A stretch of DNA of 64,000 nucleotides from CANKHA01 sp034668825 (GCA_034668825.1 JAXDOR010000074.1:1-64000), one strand, 5' to 3'; positions 42,994 to 52,198 are shown, counted from the stretch's first letter. The notes: generated by a model not told the origin, from the sequence alone. Program-made: numbers and translations.

Positions 42994-43150
42994 CCTCATC
43001 CTGAGGAGCGATCCCAACGGGTCCGCGCAAGCGCGGCCCGATGGGACCGCGTCTCGAAGGACGAGGGCGGCCCCATCCTTCGAGACGCATCGCATCGCAG
43101 CCGAGTGCACGCAGGCTACGGCTGCTACGGCGATGCTCCTCAGGATGAGG
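42994..43150. repeat. Composite inverted repeat (CCTCATCCTGAGGAGC family)
   Basis: CCTCATCCTGAGGAGC (42994-43009) is mirrored by GCTCCTCAGGATGAGG (43135-43150). Nested inside, CGTCTCGAAGGA (43050-43061) is mirrored by TCCTTCGAGACG (43076-43087), and CCGCGCAAGCGCGG forms a third small hairpin. This nested pair is a well-known dispersed element of Bradyrhizobium-like genomes. It fills the gap between the NHL gene and the next minus-strand gene. Confidence 0.8.
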
Positions 43151-43180
43151 TTGAGTATGTGGAACGCGGCACGCCGGTTG

Positions 43181-43801
43181 TTACTGACACACGGCTTTGA
43201 CGACGAAAGCTTCGGTCTCGCATTCGCTCGGGTCCGGTCTGCGGCCGGACAGCCAAATCCGCGTGGGGCATTTCTGCGCCGACTGGACCTCTGTGCTCTT
43301 GCCGGAGGCGAAACCCTTGCCGCGGCAGACCGTCTCCGCCGCGACGCGGCAGTCCGGAGCGCCGTTGGCGGCGGTTACGCAACGCTCCCGCCCTTCGATA
43401 ATCCGCGCGCCGGGCAGCCGGGCGACGCTATCCGCCGCATCCTTCGCGGCATCGGCCGCCCCCTTGGCGGTTCCGCTGGCGTTATCGCCGAATTCGCCGA
43501 GCGTGCCGCGCGCGCCGCGCATGGTGGAATTGAAACGGGCCGCGGAATCCTCGAACCAGCGGCCGATGCCCTCAAGCATTCCGGGCTCATGGGGAGGCGG
43601 ATTTTGTTGAGCGGGCGCCTCGGGCGCACGCGGCTGCTGCGCCATGACCGCATGGGCGAGCAGCACGATGACACCGGCAGTCACAGCCGCGGCCAAGCCC
43701 CGGTCGATCGCAGCTGGAGATTTAGATCGGTGATAGCGAACGGTCATGTCGACGACAATTTTGGCGCTCCCGCTGGTGCCACGGCCACCCAATAACTTCA
43801 T
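43181..43801 (-). CDS. Hypothetical exported or membrane-anchored protein
   Basis: 206 aa. The ATG at 43801 has GGAG five bases upstream; a second ATG at 43747 lacks one. A hydrophobic helix (about 36-54, GLAAAVTAGVIVLLAHAV) is followed by a proline-rich stretch, an amphipathic alanine-rich helix (DNASGTAKGAADAAKDAADSV) and a C-terminal domain with about six cysteines (RERCVTAANGAPDCRVAAETVC ... QKCP ... SECETEAFVVKAVCQ in part). I recognise it only as a type recurring in Rhizobiales. Confidence 0.65.
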   Translation of the reverse strand: MKLLGGRGTSGSAKIVVDMTVRYHRSKSPAAIDRGLAAAVTAGVIVLLAHAVMAQQPRAPEAPAQQNPPPHEPGMLEGIGRWFEDSAARFNSTMRGARGTLGEFGDNASGTAKGAADAAKDAADSVARLPGARIIEGRERCVTAANGAPDCRVAAETVCRGKGFASGKSTEVQSAQKCPTRIWLSGRRPDPSECETEAFVVKAVCQ

Positions 43802-43893
43802 GCCGACTCCGTGGCAAATTTGCGGACAAATGGATTAGCGCCTACTTCGCTCCCACGGGAAAGGAGCGCGCCCAATTGCCGCAATGACGGTAT

Positions 43894-44475
43894 TTAGAAC
43901 AGATAGACCGCGGCGACGATGCCGAGGATCAGGACGGCGGCGCTGACCGACACCCAAAATCCCAGCCGCTCCTCCAGCATCTTGCGCGCCTGCGGCCCAT
44001 AACGGTTGAGCAGGAAGGCCACCGCGAAGAAGCGCGTGCCGCGCGCAATGATCGACAGCAGCACGAAAGGCACGACCGGATAGCCGGTGAAGCCCGAGGC
44101 GATGGTGACGATCTTGTAGGGGATCGGGGTGAGGCCCTTGAGCAAGATGATCCAGGTGCCCCACTCCCGATAGGCTTCGCGAAAGGCGTCGATCTTCGAG
44201 CCGTAGCCGTAAAGCTGCATCAGCCACAGCCCGAGCGAGTCGTAGAGATAGGCGCCGATGAAATAGCCGAGCAGCCCGCCCAGCACTGAGGTGACCGTGC
44301 ACAGAGCCGCATAAAAATAGGCCCGGTCAGGCCGGGCCAGAGCCATCGGGATCAGCATCGCGTCGGGCGGCACGGGAAAGAACGAACTTTCCACGAATGA
44401 CACGGCGCCCATGATCCAGGCGGCATGCGGCTTACCGGCGGCGCCGAGGCACCAATCGTAGAGGCGGCGGAGCAT
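43894..44475 (-). CDS. DedA/YqaA-family membrane protein
   Basis: 193 aa with about four to five membrane helices. VSFVESSFFPVPPDAMLIPMAL and the re-entrant GLLGYFIGAYLYDSLG are family marks, and LLKGLTPIPYKIVTIASGF contains the conserved basic G-x-P-x-P motif. DedA proteins are proton-dependent lipid or carrier scramblases in the inner membrane; the YqaA clade is less studied. Downstream of hisE on the same strand. Confidence 0.87.
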   Translation of the reverse strand: MLRRLYDWCLGAAGKPHAAWIMGAVSFVESSFFPVPPDAMLIPMALARPDRAYFYAALCTVTSVLGGLLGYFIGAYLYDSLGLWLMQLYGYGSKIDAFREAYREWGTWIILLKGLTPIPYKIVTIASGFTGYPVVPFVLLSIIARGTRFFAVAFLLNRYGPQARKMLEERLGFWVSVSAAVLILGIVAAVYLF

Positions 44476-44534
44476 GGAGCCTGCTTAGTGGCGGGGGCGG
44501 GATATGTCCACGGGCGGAAGCCTGGGTGCGGCGT

Positions 44535-44915
44535 TCAGCGGCGCTTGCGGATGCGACGGGCCTCAAGGGCAACGACCTTGCGCCTTGCAATAGGCTCAGG
44601 CCGCGTCTTCGGCATTTTTTCAGCGATGCCCAACAGCCGCTCGCGCCGGTTCATCTCTTCCCAGACATCCTGCGGATGAACGCCGGCGGAAACCCAAAGC
44701 ACGACGAGATTGTAGAAGAGATCGGCGCTTTCGCGCACCACGGCATCGGTGTGGCCGTTCATGGCGTCGATGACGACTTCGACGGCTTCCTCGGCAAGTT
44801 TCTTGGCCATCTTCGCGCGGCCTGACTGCAGCAGGCGCGCGGTTCGCGACTTTGTCGGGTCCGAGCTGCGGGCGGCAAGGACGGCTTCATAGAGGCGGCC
44901 GAGCGAATCACTCAT
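44535..44915 (-). CDS. hisE: Phosphoribosyl-ATP pyrophosphatase HisE
   Basis: Second step of histidine synthesis, 126 aa. MSDSLGRLYEAVLAAR starts the all-alpha MazG-like fold; the metal site is KKLAEEAVEVVIDAMNG with the E-E-x3-E pattern and the second-helix RESADLFYNLVVLW. It stands apart from other his genes. A basic tail (ARRKVVALEARRIRKRR) extends beyond the usual HisE end. ATG at 44915 is chosen because the fold starts there. Confidence 0.88.
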   Translation of the reverse strand: MSDSLGRLYEAVLAARSSDPTKSRTARLLQSGRAKMAKKLAEEAVEVVIDAMNGHTDAVVRESADLFYNLVVLWVSAGVHPQDVWEEMNRRERLLGIAEKMPKTRPEPIARRKVVALEARRIRKRR

Positions 44916-45020
44916 GCTTCGCACACTACCGCGATCCGAATGATCATTTGTTAATGATTTCATTCGGAGGCACCGCTTCCTGGCGCCGCGCGCGGCCGCG
45001 CCAGGATGTCGCACGCCATA

Positions 45021-45356
45021 CTATCGGTGCCGGCGATAATGCGCGACATGGCCCCGCCACGCCGGACGGTATCCATAAGACCCATAGTACGGGCCAGGCG
45101 CGTAATAGGCAGGCCCATAATAAGAACCATAGCCGTAAGGAGAGCCGTAATACGGGCCATAGCCGTAATAGGGGCCGTTATTCGCCGCCGCGATGGCGGC
45201 GATCGTTCCCGCCATCACGGCAAAGGCGCCGAATGCGGCCGCGCCGTTGCCACCGTGACGGCGCGCGGCGGAGGCGGTTGTGGACGTCAGTCCGACGCTG
45301 AGTGCGAGGCCGGCCGCAGCGGCGGCGACGATCGCGCGATGAGTGGTGCTGCGCAT
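45021..45356 (-). CDS. Exported glycine/tyrosine-rich protein
   Basis: 111 aa: signal peptide (about 1-30, cleavage near ASA), a short alanine-rich hydrophobic stretch and a tail built from YGYGPYYGSPYGYGSYYGP-type repeats ending in histidine/arginine. GGGA lies seven bases before the ATG. Such proteins are abundant in Rhizobiales envelopes; function unknown. Confidence 0.65.
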   Translation of the reverse strand: MRSTTHRAIVAAAAAGLALSVGLTSTTASAARRHGGNGAAAFGAFAVMAGTIAAIAAANNGPYYGYGPYYGSPYGYGSYYGPAYYAPGPYYGSYGYRPAWRGHVAHYRRHR

Positions 45357-45476
45357 GATCTTTCCCGTTGTTTGCTGGTCCCAAGTCAGGACCCTGTACG
45401 AGATTTAGGAAGGAATTGAGACAAGGTAAGATGCGCTGGTCATGACGTTTTCGTTAGGTGGCGCTGCAGCAAACAG

Positions 45477-45502
45477 CGGCTATGAACGCCCGTTCACAGC
45501 CG
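45477..45502. promoter_or_regulatory. Interrupted 12-bp palindrome upstream of the ABC binding-protein gene
   Basis: CGGCTATGAACG and CGTTCACAGCCG are inverse complements with one mismatch, separated by CC. The element lies about 95 bases before the GTG start at 45597 and 120 bases upstream of the glycine/tyrosine-rich gene on the other strand. It could be a regulator site for either promoter or a leader hairpin. Confidence 0.4.
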
Positions 45503-45596
45503 AGAAGTGAGCCTGCCGATTCCGTGCTTGCACTTTGGACTGTCATGTTCTTTTGTGCGCTCAGTTTCGCTCGGGGGTGAAAAGAAGGAAGACAGC

Positions 45597-46643
45597 GTGC
45601 GGTGCATCACGCTCCCTCGTGCCGGGTTCGCTTTGGTGGCGGCATTCTCGGCCGCCCTCGCCGCAAGCCCCCTCGCGGCGCAAACCGCAATCAAGGTAAC
45701 GCTCGACGGGGGCTTCGGCGGACCGTCGGCTCCCTTTCTTGTCGCGCAAGACAAGGGCTACTACCGCAGCGAAAAGCTCAACGTCACAATCGACGCCGCA
45801 GGCGCGACGTCCGATCCAATCGCGGCCGTTGCCTCCGGAGCTTCTGATTTAGGTGTTGCCGATATCAACGCGCTGATCAAATACCGCGACCAGAATCCGG
45901 CGGCACCGGTCAAGGCCGTGTTCATTGTCTACAATAAGCCGCCCTACGCCATCATCGCCCGCAAAAGCCGCGGTATCGCCACGCCCAAGGATCTCGAGGG
46001 CAAGAAGCTCGGAGCGCCCGCCGCCGAAGCCGCCAGCGCGCATTGGCCGCTGTTCGCCAAGCTCAACGACATCCATACTTCAAAGGTAACTATCGAGAAT
46101 GTCGCACCTCCAGTGCGGGAACCGCTATTGGCAGCCGGTCAGGTCGATGCCATCGTCGGCATCTCCTTCTCCTCCTATGTTGATCTCAAGGATCGCGGCG
46201 TGCCGATCGACGATCTCGTTGTTTTGCCGATGGCCGACTACGGGCTGCATCTGTATGGCGATGTCATCATGGCGAATACGAAATTCCTCGCGGACAACCC
46301 GGACGCGGTGAAAGCGTTTCTCCATGCCGTCCTGAAGGGCGTCAAGGACAGCATCAAGGACCCGACACACGCGGTTGACTCGGTGATCAAACGAAACGAT
46401 GCCGTCAGAAAAGAGCTTGAGATCGAACGTCTGCGGATGGCCATCCGCGACAACATCGTCACGCCCGAGGTGAAGGAAAACGGATTAGGCGCGGTCGATT
46501 ATGCGCGACTTGCGAGCGCCATCGATCAGCTCGGGCTAACGTTCAAGTTCAAGACGAAACCTGACGCGGCTGCCATATTCGATTCGACCTTCCTGCCGCC
46601 GGCCGCGGAACGGAGGGTTAATGAGCCGCAGCGGCCAGGATAG
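45597..46643 (+). CDS. ABC transporter substrate-binding protein (SsuA/NMT1-like)
   Basis: 348 aa from a GTG (45597) with AAGGA seven bases upstream. A signal peptide (FALVAAFSAALAASPLAAQ) precedes the binding fold: LDGGFGGPSAPFLVAQDKGYY, AGATSDPIAAVASGASDLGVADINALI and LEGKKLGAPAAEAASAHWPLF, the style of nitrate/sulfonate/taurine and thiamine-precursor binding proteins. No permease or ATPase gene flanks it, so it is an orphan. Ligand unknown. Confidence 0.82.
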   Translation: MRCITLPRAGFALVAAFSAALAASPLAAQTAIKVTLDGGFGGPSAPFLVAQDKGYYRSEKLNVTIDAAGATSDPIAAVASGASDLGVADINALIKYRDQNPAAPVKAVFIVYNKPPYAIIARKSRGIATPKDLEGKKLGAPAAEAASAHWPLFAKLNDIHTSKVTIENVAPPVREPLLAAGQVDAIVGISFSSYVDLKDRGVPIDDLVVLPMADYGLHLYGDVIMANTKFLADNPDAVKAFLHAVLKGVKDSIKDPTHAVDSVIKRNDAVRKELEIERLRMAIRDNIVTPEVKENGLGAVDYARLASAIDQLGLTFKFKTKPDAAAIFDSTFLPPAAERRVNEPQRPG

Positions 46644-46824
46644 CCTCGCCGAATTTTGGACGCTTTCCTCGGAGACACAGCGGAACGGCGGCGGGCCTGG
46701 GCGCATTAGGAATAATTAGTGTCGGGCTTTGCCTTTACATGCCACCTGCGGCTTAGATAATCATCGTGATCCCTGGGAATTCTGAGTTCTCAGGCCTTAT
46801 AGAAACGGAACCGGACGCCGACCT

Positions 46825-48189
46825 GTGCCATTTCGTGCAAAATCCCTGATCACAGCCTTTGTCCTTGGGCTCACGAGTGCCGCCGCCACGGTGGCAGTCG
46901 GTACGGGACCAGCGCTCGCGGGGGCGCAACTCCTCATCGAGGCCGATAGCGGCCGTGTGCTTCACGCCGAGAATGCTACTTACCCCTGGTACCCGGCTTC
47001 GCTTACCAAGCTGATGACGCTCTATGTGACGCTGCATGCGGTGAAGGAAGGCCGGATCAAGACCGACTCGTTGATCACCGTTACACCCAGCGCGGTGGCG
47101 CAGGCGCCGGCGAAGATGGGTTTCAAAAACGGGACGCAGCTCACCGTCGACAACGCCATCAAGATGTTGATGGTGAAATCGGCGAACGACATGGCGGTGA
47201 CACTCGCCGAGGGCGTTTCCGGCTCGATCGAGAATTTTGCCGACGAGATGAACCGTTCCGCCCAGCGCCTCGGGATGACGCAGACCAGTTATGTAAATCC
47301 GAACGGCCTTCCGGCGGACGGCCAGATCAGCTCCGCTCGCGATATCGGTATTTTGGCGCGCGCTCTGATCCGCGAATTTCCCGAATACGATTTCTACTGG
47401 CACATCCCGGCCATGAAGTTCGGCAAGCGCGTCACGCGTAACTACAACCCGCTGCTCGGACGCTATCCCGGCGCCGACGGCATGAAGACCGGATACATCT
47501 GCGCCTCCGGCTTCAACATGGTCGTTTCCGCGACAAGAAATGGAAAGCGGCTGATCGCTGTGGTCCTGGGTGCGCCTTCCTCGGCAGTGCGCGCCATGAG
47601 GGCGGCACAATTGCTGGAGCGGGGATTTAATAGCGGCGGACTGTCATGGCTGACATCGTCGCTGGGAACGGTAAACGCGCTCACCCCGATCGATGCCGCG
47701 CCGCCCAATCTACGCGATGAGATGTGCGGCCCGCATCGCCGCCGGCCGGCGGTCGAGGAGGATGCGGCGGAGGTGGCTTCGAACGGCGATTCCGAACCTC
47801 CGGTCCTACTGTCCAGCCTGCGCGCCCCCAACGGCAAACCCTTCTCGCTGACTGGACCGCCGCTCTACGCGGTGCAGCCGGTCGAGGTCTTTATTGGTCC
47901 GCCGAAAAAGTCAGCGGGTTCGCAGATTGCCTCGGCGGCGGCGGCTCTCGGCAACGCGGTCAAGCTTGTTAAGCCCATTGCCGCCAAGCCCGGCCAGATC
48001 GCTCCCGCACTGGTCACTTCCGGACCGGCACCAGTTGCGGCGCCCGGCGCCGTCCCATGGACAAGCTTCACGCCCACCGCCCTGGCCAATGCTCCGCCTT
48101 CCGAGCTGACGGCCACTCTGGCGGAAACCTCCGTGCCCCTGCCTCGGCCGCGACCCCGCCTCGCGATCAGCCAGCCTAGGAAGAGATAA
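46825..48189 (+). CDS. D-alanyl-D-alanine carboxypeptidase (low-molecular-weight PBP, S11)
   Basis: Periplasmic enzyme that trims peptidoglycan stem peptides. Signal peptide (about 1-33), then the three penicillin-binding motifs: SLTK (S59, K62), SAN (119-121) and KTG in DGMKTGYICASGF. The catalytic domain ends near 290; a further 160 residues are proline/alanine-rich (PLPRPRPRL near the end) and probably disordered, perhaps a wall-spanning tail. The start is GTG. No TonB or membrane anchor helix is clear at the C-terminus. Confidence 0.9.
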   Translation: MPFRAKSLITAFVLGLTSAAATVAVGTGPALAGAQLLIEADSGRVLHAENATYPWYPASLTKLMTLYVTLHAVKEGRIKTDSLITVTPSAVAQAPAKMGFKNGTQLTVDNAIKMLMVKSANDMAVTLAEGVSGSIENFADEMNRSAQRLGMTQTSYVNPNGLPADGQISSARDIGILARALIREFPEYDFYWHIPAMKFGKRVTRNYNPLLGRYPGADGMKTGYICASGFNMVVSATRNGKRLIAVVLGAPSSAVRAMRAAQLLERGFNSGGLSWLTSSLGTVNALTPIDAAPPNLRDEMCGPHRRRPAVEEDAAEVASNGDSEPPVLLSSLRAPNGKPFSLTGPPLYAVQPVEVFIGPPKKSAGSQIASAAAALGNAVKLVKPIAAKPGQIAPALVTSGPAPVAAPGAVPWTSFTPTALANAPPSELTATLAETSVPLPRPRPRLAISQPRKR

Positions 48190-48311
48190 CCGGCACCGCC
48201 GCTACGCTTTGCCGCCACCGCGCCCATCTTGCCACGCACGCCGATTCGCCTGATGCTGCCGAGCAATAAGCCGGCCAGCCGTCAATGCCGCCGGCGCAGC
48301 GGGGAAGCGTC

Positions 48312-50009
48312 ATGGAAAGGATTTGGCTGCGGCACTATCCGCCCGGTGTCCCAGCCGAAATCGATCCGCTGAAATATTCGTCCCTGGTGGCAATGTTCGA
48401 GGAGAGTTTCAAACTCTACCGGACAGAAAATGCCGCCATCTGCATGGACAAAGCACTGACTTATGAGGCGCTCGACCAGGCTTCGCGCGCGCTCGGCGCC
48501 TGGCTGCAAAATACGGGCCTCAAGCGCGGCAGCCGCGTCGCCATCATGATGCCGAACGTGCTGCAATATCCGGTCGCCATCATAGCGATCCTGCGCGCCG
48601 GCTTCACGGTGGTGAATGTCAACCCGCTCTACAAACCGCGCGAACTTGAATTCCAACTCAAGGATTCCGGCGCCGAGGCCATCATTGTATTGGAGAATTT
48701 TGCCGCCGTCGTTCAGCAAGCGCTGCCGCACACCGCCGTGAAGCACATCGTGATCGCATCCATGGGCGATATGCTCGGCGCGCTCAAAGGCACGGTCGTC
48801 AACTTCGTCGTGCGTCGCATCAAGAAGATGGTGCCGGCTTATTCATTGCCCGACGCCGTGGCGTTCAACGATGCGCTCGCCGCCGGCCGCGATCTGACGC
48901 TGACCACGCCCGCCATAGGGCCGGAGGATGTCGCCTTCCTGCAATATACCGGCGGCACCACCGGCGTCGCCAAGGGCGCCGTTCTCCAACATCGCAATCT
49001 GGTCGCCAACACGCTGCAGGTCGAGGCATGGCATGTGCCGATCATCAGCCGGCCGCCGCATATCGAACGCATAGTCATCGTGACGGCGCTGCCGCTTTAT
49101 CACATCTTCGCGTTGACGATCTGTTTTCTCATCAGCATTCGCATGGGTGGCGTTTGCATCCTCATTCCAAATCCACGCGATATCCCGGGGCTGATAAAGG
49201 AGTTGACCAAATACAAGGTGAACTCATTTCCCGCCGTCAACACGCTGTATAACGCGCTGCTCAATCATCCCGATTTCGAGAAGCTCGACTGGAGCATGCT
49301 GAAATGCGCGCTGGGCGGCGGCATGGCCGTGCAGAAGGTGGTGGCGGACAAGTGGTCGAAGACCACCGGCCGCCCGATCATCGAGGGTTACGGCCTGTCC
49401 GAAACCTCACCGGTCCTCACCGCCAACCGTACCGACATCAGCGAATGGACGGGAACCATCGGTTTTCCCCTGCCCTCCACCGACATCTCCATCCGCGATG
49501 AAAACGACAACGAAGCAGCGCTCGGCGAGCAAGGCGAGATTTGCGCGCGCGGCCCGCAGGTCATGCCCGGCTATTGGCGGCATCCCGACGAGACCGCGAA
49601 GGTGATGACGAAGGATGGTTTCTTCCGCACCGGCGATATCGGCGTGATGGACACACAAGGTCGCGTCCGCATCGTGGACCGCAAGAAGGACATGATTTCG
49701 GTTTCCGGCTTCAAGGTATTTCCCAACGAAGTGGAAGAGGTCGTGGCGGGTCATCCCGGCATTCTCGAATGCGCGGTGGTCGGCGTCCCGGATGCGCACT
49801 CCGGCGAGACCGTCAAACTATTCGCGGTGAAGAAGGACCCGACCCTCACGGAAGCGGATTTACGCAAGTTCCTGTTTCCCCTGCTCAGCAGTTACAAGAT
49901 GCCGAAATACATCGAATTTAGAACAGAGCTGCCAAAGACTCCGGTCGGCAAGATTTTGCGCCGGGCGCTGCGGGACGAAGCCGCAAACACAATGGCTCCC
50001 GCGGCTTGA
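48312..50009 (+). CDS. fadD: Long-chain fatty acid--CoA ligase (FadD-type)
   Basis: Adenylate-forming enzyme activating fatty acids, 565 aa. YTGGTTGVAKGAVLQHRN is the ATP/AMP P-loop, IIEGYGLSETSPV motif A5, FFRTGDIGVMDTQGRVRIVDRKKDMI motif A7/A8 and PKTPVGKILRRALRDEA the C-terminal catalytic lysine. MERIWLRHYPPGVPAEI is the classic FadD start; GGGGAAG precedes the ATG. It overlaps the DUF924 gene by four bases, suggesting cotranscription. Confidence 0.92.
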   Translation: MERIWLRHYPPGVPAEIDPLKYSSLVAMFEESFKLYRTENAAICMDKALTYEALDQASRALGAWLQNTGLKRGSRVAIMMPNVLQYPVAIIAILRAGFTVVNVNPLYKPRELEFQLKDSGAEAIIVLENFAAVVQQALPHTAVKHIVIASMGDMLGALKGTVVNFVVRRIKKMVPAYSLPDAVAFNDALAAGRDLTLTTPAIGPEDVAFLQYTGGTTGVAKGAVLQHRNLVANTLQVEAWHVPIISRPPHIERIVIVTALPLYHIFALTICFLISIRMGGVCILIPNPRDIPGLIKELTKYKVNSFPAVNTLYNALLNHPDFEKLDWSMLKCALGGGMAVQKVVADKWSKTTGRPIIEGYGLSETSPVLTANRTDISEWTGTIGFPLPSTDISIRDENDNEAALGEQGEICARGPQVMPGYWRHPDETAKVMTKDGFFRTGDIGVMDTQGRVRIVDRKKDMISVSGFKVFPNEVEEVVAGHPGILECAVVGVPDAHSGETVKLFAVKKDPTLTEADLRKFLFPLLSSYKMPKYIEFRTELPKTPVGKILRRALRDEAANTMAPAA

Positions 50010-50578
50010 ACATCGTGACGACATCGAACGGCGGCGCGGCGGTCACGCCTGAAGATGTCCTTGCCTTTTGGCTCGAAGCCGGATCGGATAAGTGGTTCAA
50101 GAAGGATGAGGCTTTCGATGCCGCGATCCGCGCCCGCTTTCTACCGGCCTATGAGGCAGCCGCGGACGGACGGCTCGCCGCTTGGGAGGCGACTGCAGAC
50201 GGAGCGCTGGCGCTGATCATCCTGCTCGACCAGTTTTCCCGCAATATGTTTCGCGGCTCGCCGCGTACCTTTGCCGCCGATCCGCTTGCCCTCGCCCTTG
50301 CTAAGCGAGCCATCGCGCGCGGCTTCGACGAGCAACTAGAACTGCCGAAACGCAGTTTCTTTTATCTGCCCTTCATGCATTCGGAAAATCTCGCCGACCA
50401 AGAACGTTGCATCGATCTCTGCCGGCAGGGCGGAACCGAAGACAACCTGAAATTCGCCGAGCAGCACGCGGATATCATTCGACGTTTCGGCCGGTTCCCC
50501 CATCGCAACGCGGTGCTCGGCCGCGTCACGACCGAGGAGGAACAGGCCTTTCTCGATGGCGGCGGCTTCGCCGGTTGA
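50006..50578 (+). CDS. DUF924 family protein
   Basis: 190-aa member of a TPR-like all-helical family without assigned function. Conserved segments are VLAFWLEAGSDKWFKKDEAFDAAI, LALIILLDQFSRNMFRGSPRTFAADPLA, RSFFYLPFMHSENLADQERC and FPHRNAVLGRVTTEEEQAFL. A TTG at 50006 overlaps the fadD stop (TTGA); a GTG nine bases later is an alternative. No signal peptide. Confidence 0.87.
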   Translation: MNIVTTSNGGAAVTPEDVLAFWLEAGSDKWFKKDEAFDAAIRARFLPAYEAAADGRLAAWEATADGALALIILLDQFSRNMFRGSPRTFAADPLALALAKRAIARGFDEQLELPKRSFFYLPFMHSENLADQERCIDLCRQGGTEDNLKFAEQHADIIRRFGRFPHRNAVLGRVTTEEEQAFLDGGGFAG

Positions 50579-50697
50579 GCGTGGGGCAATGTGACGGCCA
50601 AACGTCGATTGACCCATGCCGACGGTAAGGCGAGAGTAGCGGCTGAGACCTGTGCACGCCTTGCTGTTGCAGCAGCCAAAATACCGGAGGAAACAAA

Positions 50698-51666
50698 ATG
50701 AAGGCGATGAAACAACTTTGGTTCGGCATCATGGCCGCGGGAATACTTGCTGCCGGTGTGGCCTCCGCCTCGGCGCAGATGGAACTGAAGCTCATGGCTC
50801 CGGCAGCACCGGGCGGCGGCTGGGATCAGACCGCGCGCGCCATGCAGCAGGTGCTGACCTCGGCCAAATTGGCGAAAAGCGTCCAGGTCATCAACGTGCC
50901 CGGCGCGGGCGGCACGGTCGGCATCGCGCAATTCGTCAACGGTGCCAAAGGCGACGGCAACCAGCTCATGGTCAATGGCTTTGTCATGGTCGGCGCGCTG
51001 ATATTGAACAAGTCGCCGGTCGGTCTCGATCAGGTCACGCCGATCGCGCGGCTGACCGAGGAAACCCAGGTCATGGTCGTGCCGACGAATTCGCCTATTA
51101 AGAACGCCCAGGACCTCGCCAAGCTGGTGAAGGAAGATGTGGCCAAGGTCACCTTCGCCGGCGGCTCGGCCGGCGGCGTCGATCACATCATGGCGGCCTT
51201 GTTCGTAGCGGCTGCGGGCGCGGAGGCAGCCAAGGCCAATTACATTCCGTTCTCCGGCGGCGGTGAATCGCTCGCCGCGATCCTCGGCGGCAAGGTGACC
51301 GCGGGGATTTCCGGCTATGGAGAATATGAAGGCCAGATCAAAGCCGGCAAGCTGCGCGCTATCGGCGTGACCTCACCGCAGCGGCTTCCGGGCGTCGATG
51401 TGCCGACATTCAAGGAACAAGGCATCGACCTGGTCCTCACCAACTGGCGCTCGGTCGTCGCCCCGCCGGGAATTACCGCGGAGCAAAAGAAGGCGCTCGC
51501 CGACGTTATCGACAAGATGGTGAAATCAGCGGAGTGGAAAGACGTTTTGAAGCAGAAAGGCTGGGACGATGCCTATATGCCCGCAGACGCTTTCGCCACG
51601 TTCCTAAAGCAGGAACAGACGCGCGTCGATGCGGTGCTGCGCTCAGTCGGTTTGGTGAAGTCATAA
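50698..51666 (+). CDS. tctC: Tripartite tricarboxylate transporter binding protein TctC
   Basis: Periplasmic receptor of a TTT carrier, 322 aa. Signal peptide MKAMKQLWFGIMAAGILAAG to ASAQ, then APAAPGGGWDQTARAMQ and NVPGAGGTVGIAQFVNGAKGD, the Bug-family landmarks, and a late IPFSGGGESLAAILGGKVTAGISG. GGAGG precedes the ATG. tctB and tctA follow, so this is the one complete TTT system in the window; the substrate is probably a carboxylate but is unknown. Confidence 0.9.
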   Translation: MKAMKQLWFGIMAAGILAAGVASASAQMELKLMAPAAPGGGWDQTARAMQQVLTSAKLAKSVQVINVPGAGGTVGIAQFVNGAKGDGNQLMVNGFVMVGALILNKSPVGLDQVTPIARLTEETQVMVVPTNSPIKNAQDLAKLVKEDVAKVTFAGGSAGGVDHIMAALFVAAAGAEAAKANYIPFSGGGESLAAILGGKVTAGISGYGEYEGQIKAGKLRAIGVTSPQRLPGVDVPTFKEQGIDLVLTNWRSVVAPPGITAEQKKALADVIDKMVKSAEWKDVLKQKGWDDAYMPADAFATFLKQEQTRVDAVLRSVGLVKS

Positions 51667-51674
51667 CAGTTATT

Positions 51675-51705
51675 CGTCATGCCCGGCCTTGTGCCGGCCA
51701 TGACG
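51675..51705. repeat. Palindromic intergenic repeat between tctC and tctB
   Basis: CGTCATGCCCGGC and GCCGGCCATGACG are inverse complements with one mismatch around a CTTGT loop. It begins nine bases after the tctC stop and could set the tctC:tctBA mRNA ratio by stabilising the 5' part. Same class as the repeat at 34159-34182. Confidence 0.6.
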
Positions 51706-51718
51706 AGTTGGGGGCTGC

Positions 51719-52186
51719 ATGGAAACGACGCGGCGCGCGGACCGAGCCGGGATTGCGATTGCCGCTTTCCTCCTGATCACCGCAGGCGTGATCTTCTGGG
51801 ATACGACGACGTTACAGATCACCTCCGTTTATGGCGTCGGGCCGAAGGCGATGCCGATGGTCGTCGCGGCTGGGCTGGTGCTGCTGGCGATCGGAAACCT
51901 TGTCATGGCGTTGCGCGGCGAATTCCCGCAGCGGGAGAGCGCCGATCCGAAGGCGATCCTGCTGATCCTCGGCGGACTGGCAGCGCTGATTGCGCTGATC
52001 GGCCTCGGCGGTGGTTTCATCTTGGCGACCGCGATCCTGTTCGCGGCGACAGCGGCGGCTTTCGGTAGTCGCGCCTTTCACACCGATCTCGGTATTGGCT
52101 TCGGACTGGGCTTCTTCACCTTCCTGATCTTCGACAAGTTGCTCACCCTTAGCCTGCCGGCGGGGCCGCTCGAACGCCTGCTCTAA
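51719..52186 (+). CDS. tctB: Tripartite tricarboxylate transporter small membrane subunit TctB
   Basis: 155 aa with four hydrophobic segments (about 12-32, 42-64, 80-100, 112-145), the standard TctB layout. ITSVYGVGPKAMPMVVAAGLVLLAIG is typical of the family. It starts 52 bases after tctC and ends 12 bases before tctA. Confidence 0.87.
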   Translation: METTRRADRAGIAIAAFLLITAGVIFWDTTTLQITSVYGVGPKAMPMVVAAGLVLLAIGNLVMALRGEFPQRESADPKAILLILGGLAALIALIGLGGGFILATAILFAATAAAFGSRAFHTDLGIGFGLGFFTFLIFDKLLTLSLPAGPLERLL

Positions 52187-52198
52187 GGAGGCGACGTC

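Noticed and set aside
42913..43200. 95-codon plus-strand frame
   Set aside because: Runs through the nested intergenic repeat and encodes its translation; no independent support.
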